DNA of 10,542 nucleotides, from positions 1 through 10,542 of the forward strand of contig JAGOBT010000066.1 of assembly GCA_017999135.1 (NCBI GenBank). Reading direction: 5' to 3'. Source of the DNA: Burkholderiaceae bacterium (GTDB lineage Bacteria; Pseudomonadota; Gammaproteobacteria; Burkholderiales; Burkholderiaceae_C). Both the position numbers and the translations under genes were made by a program. The notes beneath the pieces were generated by a model, which was not told the origin of the DNA, searched no databases, and saw only the letters and a list, made by a program, of their open reading frames with translations. Positions 7,297-10,542 of this stretch are shown piece after piece; the first letter of the stretch is position 1, and the number at the start of each line of letters is the position of its first letter.

Positions 7297-9557
7297 TCGC
7301 TCAGGGCAAAACGGGGGGTGGTCTGGGCGTGGCGCACAGGCTGCTGCGCCTGCAGGGCAGCGGCCATCAGCCCCTGCATGTCGAGCACCAGCGCCACGTC
7401 GCCAGAGCCCAGGATGGTGGAACCCGCCAGTGCCTTCAGGTGGCGGAAGATGCCGGCCAGCGGCTTGATCACGGTCTGGTGCTCGCCCAGCAGGCGGTCG
7501 ACCACCAGGCCCACGCGCACCGCGCCGTCACGCACCACCACCAGGCTGCGGCGCTGCGGCTCGGCCTCGGTGGCCGCACCCGGCACCACGCCGTAGAACA
7601 GCGCCAGGTCGATGTAGGGCAGCACCTCGCCGCGCAGGTCGAAGGTGCCACAGGTGCGCGTGGGCGCGGCCAGGCATTCCTTCGGCACGGCGATGCACTC
7701 GCTCACCACGCCCAGCGGCAGCACATAGTGCACACCGCCCACCAGGGTGAGGAAGCCGTCGATCATGGCCAGCGTCAGCGGCAGGCGGATCTGGGTGCGC
7801 GTGCCCTGGCCCTCGGTGCTGGTCAGTGCGATCTGGCCGCGCAGCGCCTCGATGTTGCGCTTGACCACGTCCATGCCCACGCCGCGGCCCGACAGGTCGG
7901 TCACCTTGTCGGCGGTGGAGAAGCCGGGCGCGAAGATCAGCTGCCAGACCTCGGCGTCGCTGGGTGCCGCGCCCTCGGGCAGCAGGCCGCGCTCGATGGC
8001 CTTGGCCAGGATGCGGTCGCGGCGCAGGCCGCGGCCGTCGTCGCTGACTTCGATGACGATGCTGCCGCCTTCATGGCAGGCGTTGATGCCCAGCCGCCCG
8101 GTGGCGGCCTTGCCGGCGGCCTGGCGCTCGGCCGGCAGCTCGATGCCGTGGTCCAGGCTGTTGCGCACCAGGTGCATCAGCGGGTCGGCGATCAACTCGA
8201 CCATGCTCTTGTCCAGCTCGGTGTCGCCACCGGTGACGACGAACTCGATCTCCTTGCCCAGCTGCTTGCTGGTGTCGCGCACCACCCGCTGGAAGCGGCT
8301 GAAGGTCTCGCCCACCGGCACCATGCGCAGCGCCAGCGCGCCGTCGCGGGTGGCCTGCACCAGGTCGCTGACGCGCTGGGTGGCCTCCAGGAACAGGGCC
8401 GAGCCTTCCTGGTTGGCCACCATCTGGGCGCCCGATCCGGCGATCACCAGTTCACCGATCAGGTCGATCAGGTGGTCGAGCTTGTCGGCACGCACCTTGA
8501 CGAAGCGGGCCTCGGCCGGTGCACGGCGGTCTCGGCCGGTGCGGCGGTCGGTGGCCAGCACGGCGGCGGGCTCGGCCACGGCCGCCGCGGTGGCCGGGTT
8601 GGCCGCGCTGGCCGTGGCGGTGGCGGTGGCGGTGGTGCCCTCGTCTTCGGCCGCATCGGCCTCGGCCGGGGGGGCGCTGGTGTCCTGGCTCAGCTGGCCC
8701 ATGCCCACGCCGATGCCGGCCCACAGCGCCAGCAGCGCCTCGGTGGCGGCGCCGTCGCCCTGGCAGCGCAGGTCCAGCAGTTGCTCGAAGGCGTCGCCGT
8801 CGGCGTCGGGCGGCAGGATGTGCAGGCTGCAGTCGTCGGCAGCGAACTCGAACACGCTCTCGATCTCGCCCTGGCTGGCACTGCTGCGCAGGCCCAGCTC
8901 GAAGCCCAGGTGGCAGGCCTCGGCGTCCAGATCGGCCAGGGCGGGGAGGGCCTCGGCCACGATGGCGCAGCCGGTGATGCTGCCCAGCTTGGCCAGATAG
9001 CGGATGAAGGCCAGCGGGTCGAGCCCGTTGCGCAGGGCGTCGGGCCCGAAGCGCAGCGACAGGTGCCAGGCGCCGGCGCCGGCGGGCGGCGTGTCGGTGC
9101 TGTCCGCCGCTGCGGGCGTGTCGGCGGGGGCAGGCGCTGCGGCAGCCGGCGCACCATACAGCTGGCGCAGCCGGGCACCCAGCACCTGGCTGCGCTCGGC
9201 CACCGCGGGGCTGCTGCGGCCGCTGCGCACCTCGTCCAGCAGGGCGGCCATCTGGTCCAGGCCTTCCAGCAGGGCGGCGCTGATGGCGTCGGTGACCGGC
9301 AGGGCGCCGGAGCGCAGGCCTTCGAGCAGGGTCTCCACCTCGTGGGTGAACAGCACCACCGCGTCGCAGCCGAACAGGCCGGCCGTGCCCTTGATGGTGT
9401 GCGCGGCGCGGAAGGCGGCGTTCAGGTTCTCGGCATCGGCCGGGTCGGTCTCCATCACCAGCAGGGCCTGCTCGAACTGCTGCAGCATGTCGGCCGCTTC
9501 ATCGAGAAAGCCCACCCGGGCGGCGGCAATGATCTCGGCGTCGTCGTCGCGGTGCAT
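7293..9557 (-). CDS. cheA: Chemotaxis histidine kinase CheA
   Basis: A 754-residue CheA, the kinase that autophosphorylates in receptor arrays and passes phosphate to CheY and CheB. P1/HPt is at about 1-130 with H53 in AAHTIKG. Residues 165-283 form a second folded region, possibly a P2-like docking domain not obviously of the E. coli type, framed by Ala/Pro/Thr-rich linkers (135-163 and 291-336). P3 dimerisation starts near 350 ([13 protein letters not shown]). The P4 ATPase has the N box [10 protein letters not shown] (462-471), G1 DDGRG (506-510), F box FAPGFST (542-548) and G2 GRGVGMDVV (557-565). P5, CheW-like, runs from about 593 to 735. All catalytic motifs are intact. An in-frame ATG-less extension upstream would overlap the STAS gene; I chose ATG 9555-9557 because the protein then begins directly with HPt helix A and TGAGGA lies upstream. 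The stop overlaps the GTG of the next reading frame. Confidence 0.97.
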   Translation of the reverse strand: MHRDDDAEIIAAARVGFLDEAADMLQQFEQALLVMETDPADAENLNAAFRAAHTIKGTAGLFGCDAVVLFTHEVETLLEGLRSGALPVTDAISAALLEGLDQMAALLDEVRSGRSSPAVAERSQVLGARLRQLYGAPAAAAPAPADTPAAADSTDTPPAGAGAWHLSLRFGPDALRNGLDPLAFIRYLAKLGSITGCAIVAEALPALADLDAEACHLGFELGLRSSASQGEIESVFEFAADDCSLHILPPDADGDAFEQLLDLRCQGDGAATEALLALWAGIGVGMGQLSQDTSAPPAEADAAEDEGTTATATATASAANPATAAAVAEPAAVLATDRRTGRDRRAPAEARFVKVRADKLDHLIDLIGELVIAGSGAQMVANQEGSALFLEATQRVSDLVQATRDGALALRMVPVGETFSRFQRVVRDTSKQLGKEIEFVVTGGDTELDKSMVELIADPLMHLVRNSLDHGIELPAERQAAGKAATGRLGINACHEGGSIVIEVSDDGRGLRRDRILAKAIERGLLPEGAAPSDAEVWQLIFAPGFSTADKVTDLSGRGVGMDVVKRNIEALRGQIALTSTEGQGTRTQIRLPLTLAMIDGFLTLVGGVHYVLPLGVVSECIAVPKECLAAPTRTCGTFDLRGEVLPYIDLALFYGVVPGAATEAEPQRRSLVVVRDGAVRVGLVVDRLLGEHQTVIKPLAGIFRHLKALAGSTILGSGDVALVLDMQGLMAAALQAQQPVRHAQTTPRFALSE

Positions 9558-9567
9558 CTTGGGGGTG

Positions 9568-9573
9568 TCCTCA
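9568..9573 (-). promoter_or_regulatory. Ribosome binding site of cheA, containing the stop codon of the STAS gene
   Basis: On the minus strand the bases read TGAGGA, ten bases before the chosen cheA ATG. The TGA is the STAS stop codon, so ribosomes ending on the STAS gene release directly over the cheA binding site. This supports translational coupling and the ATG at 9557 rather than an earlier in-frame start. Confidence 0.6.
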
Positions 9574-9891
9574 GTGGGCCGCCGCAGCGGTGGCCGGTGT
9601 GTCCAGCAGGGTGGACAGGCCGAACAGGGCGAGTGCGTCGCGCACGGCAGCACTGGCCGCCACGATCTGCAGGGCGTGGCCGCGCTCGGCCAGGCTGCGC
9701 CGTGCCGACAGCAGCAGCTGCACGCCGCTGGAATCGAATTCGCTCACCACAGCCAGGTCCAGCTGCAGGTCGCCCGATGCGGCGGCCACCGCATCGACCA
9801 GGGTCTCGCGGTGCTGGGCGGCCTGGGCAATGGTCAGCTCGGAGCCCAGGCTCAGCGCGGGCCCGCGGATGGGGGTCAGGGTCTCGGTCAT
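9571..9891 (-). CDS. STAS-domain protein of a chemotaxis operon (anti-sigma-factor-antagonist type)
   Basis: A 106-residue single STAS domain, similar in size to SpoIIAA and RsbV. Residues 42-49 form the expected hydrophobic strand (LQLDLAVV), followed by the loop E51-F52-D53-S54-S55-G56-V57. The D-S-S-G turn is the place where a serine is phosphorylated in anti-anti-sigma factors. The C-terminus is a short Ala/Thr-rich tail. It lies between cheY and cheA with 13 nt on both sides, so it is made together with the kinase. The start ATG has TGAGAG, containing the stop of the previous gene, about nine bases upstream. STAS genes next to cheA are a known arrangement in several proteobacterial chemotaxis clusters, but I know of no settled biochemical role. 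No RsbW/SpoIIAB-type kinase or PP2C phosphatase is in the window. A purely structural role in the array is possible. Confidence 0.88.
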   Translation of the reverse strand: MTETLTPIRGPALSLGSELTIAQAAQHRETLVDAVAAASGDLQLDLAVVSEFDSSGVQLLLSARRSLAERGHALQIVAASAAVRDALALFGLSTLLDTPATAAAAH

Positions 9892-9904
9892 GTCCGGGGG
9901 TCTC

Positions 9905-10270
9905 TCAGTGGCACAGGCGCTGCACGGTGTCGACCAGGTCGGTCGGGCGCACGGGCTTGGGGATGAAGGCCTGCGCGCCGGCCACGCGGGCGGCGGTGCG
10001 CTGCTCCAGGCGGGTTTCGGTGCTCAGCACCACCAGGGGCGTGCTGCGGTAGCGCGGGTGGTGGCGCAGCAGGCGCAGGAAGCTCAGCCCGTCCATGCGC
10101 GGCATGGCCAGGTCGCAGAGGATCATGCCCAGCGGCCGGCCGTCGAGCTTCTCGTAGGCGTCCTCGCCGTCGGTGGCCTCGATCACGCTGTAGCCGGCGC
10201 GTTCGAGCATCATCCGCGTCAGCTGGCGCACGCTGGCCGAGTCATCGATCACCAGGACGGGAGCGGCCAT
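9905..10270 (-). CDS. cheY: CheY-like single-domain response regulator
   Basis: Complete 121-residue receiver domain, the usual CheY length, with no output domain. The acidic pair is D9/D10, the phosphoacceptor is D53 (CDLAMPRMDG), the switch Ser/Thr are S83/T84 (LSTE), and the conserved lysine is K105 in FIPKPV. The position of E. coli Tyr106 is F102, whereas the upstream paralogue has Trp. The ATG is supported by AGGAG seven bases upstream (10278-10282). The gene follows the first receiver gene by 17 nt and precedes the STAS gene by 13 nt. It is a probable CheA substrate. Which of the two regulators acts on the motor and which acts as a phosphate sink or on another target cannot be told from sequence. 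Confidence 0.95.
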   Translation of the reverse strand: MAAPVLVIDDSASVRQLTRMMLERAGYSVIEATDGEDAYEKLDGRPLGMILCDLAMPRMDGLSFLRLLRHHPRYRSTPLVVLSTETRLEQRTAARVAGAQAFIPKPVRPTDLVDTVQRLCH

Positions 10271-10287
10271 GGTGCAGCTCCTGCAGG

Positions 10288-10542
10288 TCAGACGCAGAGC
10301 TTGTTCACCGCGTCCACCAGGGTGGACGGCTGGAACGGCTTGGTGATCCAGGCGCGGGCGCCGGCGGCCTTGCCTTCGGCCTTCTTGCTCTCCTGCGACT
10401 CGGTGGTCAGCATGATCACCGGGGTGAACTTGTAGGCACCGGTGGTCTTCAGGTGGCGCAGGAAGGTCAGCCCGTCCATGTTGGGCATGTTCACGTCGCA
10501 GACGATCAGGTTCAGCTTCTGGCCGTTGAGCTTGCCCACGGC
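10288..10542 (-). CDS. cheY: CheY-type response regulator, 3' part (5' end outside window)
   Basis: Receiver-domain protein that would accept phosphate from CheA and carry the signal to the flagellar motor or another target. The reading frame is open to the window edge. The 84 visible codons hold the second two thirds of a receiver, so roughly 35-40 residues with the N-terminal acidic pair are missing. The GTG near the edge is an internal Val, not the start. Visible: the phosphoacceptor Asp in the motif CDVNMPNMDG, the Thr of MLTTES, and the conserved Lys in WITKPF. The residue three before that Lys, equal to Tyr106 of E. coli CheY, is Trp. The stop is TGA. The next gene starts 17 nt downstream, and both proteins end alike (VNKLCV and VQRLCH), so the pair looks like paralogues. 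A stand-alone CheY is far more likely than a receiver fused to an output domain, because the protein ends with the receiver. Confidence 0.93.
   Translation of the reverse strand, partial: AVGKLNGQKLNLIVCDVNMPNMDGLTFLRHLKTTGAYKFTPVIMLTTESQESKKAEGKAAGARAWITKPFQPSTLVDAVNKLCV

Noticed and set aside
8511..8550. Imperfect 20-base tandem repeat (CTCGGCCGGTGC...) in cheA.
   Set aside because: It codes for the Arg/Asp-rich stretch DRRTGRDRR that I know from many CheA linkers ahead of P3, so it is probably family sequence and not a mobile or regulatory repeat.
9558..9653. Extended CheA N-terminus from an upstream in-frame start (32 extra residues).
   Set aside because: The extension overlaps the STAS gene, is Pro/Cys-rich and unlike any CheA lead, and the ATG at 9557 has a good Shine-Dalgarno and begins right at the HPt domain.
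1..10542. Mobile elements, CRISPR arrays, tRNA or rRNA genes, phage or toxin genes.
   Set aside because: Every base apart from short junctions belongs to a chemotaxis gene. The only repeats are the coding receptor modules, and there are no transposase motifs or spacer-repeat patterns.

Overview
The window is a single densely packed chemosensory operon, read entirely from the minus strand (right to left), and cut by both window edges. Very high GC with strong G/C preference at third codon positions, GTG/ATG starts with TGA stops, and a STAS gene ahead of cheA followed by several receptors together suggest a Betaproteobacterium of the order Burkholderiales (Comamonadaceae or a Leptothrix/Rubrivivax/Ideonella-type relative). 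That placement is inference from gene content and composition; no marker gene is present.

Layout in order of transcription: the 3' part of a CheY-type response regulator (10288-10542, cut by the edge); a second complete CheY-like regulator (9905-10270); a small STAS-domain protein (9571-9891); the histidine kinase CheA (7293-9557); a transmembrane receptor (MCP) with a large periplasmic domain (4990-7287); an Aer-like receptor with an FAD-type PAS domain (3034-4971); an MCP with a periplasmic sCache_2-type domain (1136-3049); CheW (508-1092); and the 5' part of a membrane-anchored PAS-domain protein, probably a fourth receptor (1-485, cut by the edge). Junctions are short (overlap to 43 nt), and I see no internal promoter or terminator, so one long transcript with translational coupling is the simplest reading.

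Working together: receptors with different inputs (a periplasmic signal, redox/oxygen through PAS-FAD, a small organic ligand through Cache, and a second PAS input) would share one signalling module, dock through CheW to CheA, and pass phosphate to two CheY-type regulators that differ at the aromatic switch position. The role of the STAS protein is open. cheR, cheB and cheD are not in the window and may lie beyond the left edge.

The most striking DNA-level observation is that the three complete receptor genes carry almost the same cytoplasmic signalling module. Two of them are identical over 528 consecutive bases (3262-3789 and 5215-5742), including all third codon positions, while their flanks are unrelated or diverged. 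This points to very recent gene conversion or module swapping. The C-terminal CheR-tether motifs of the same receptors differ: one looks intact, one has lost its first aromatic residue where the next gene's start codon overlaps it, and one is absent.
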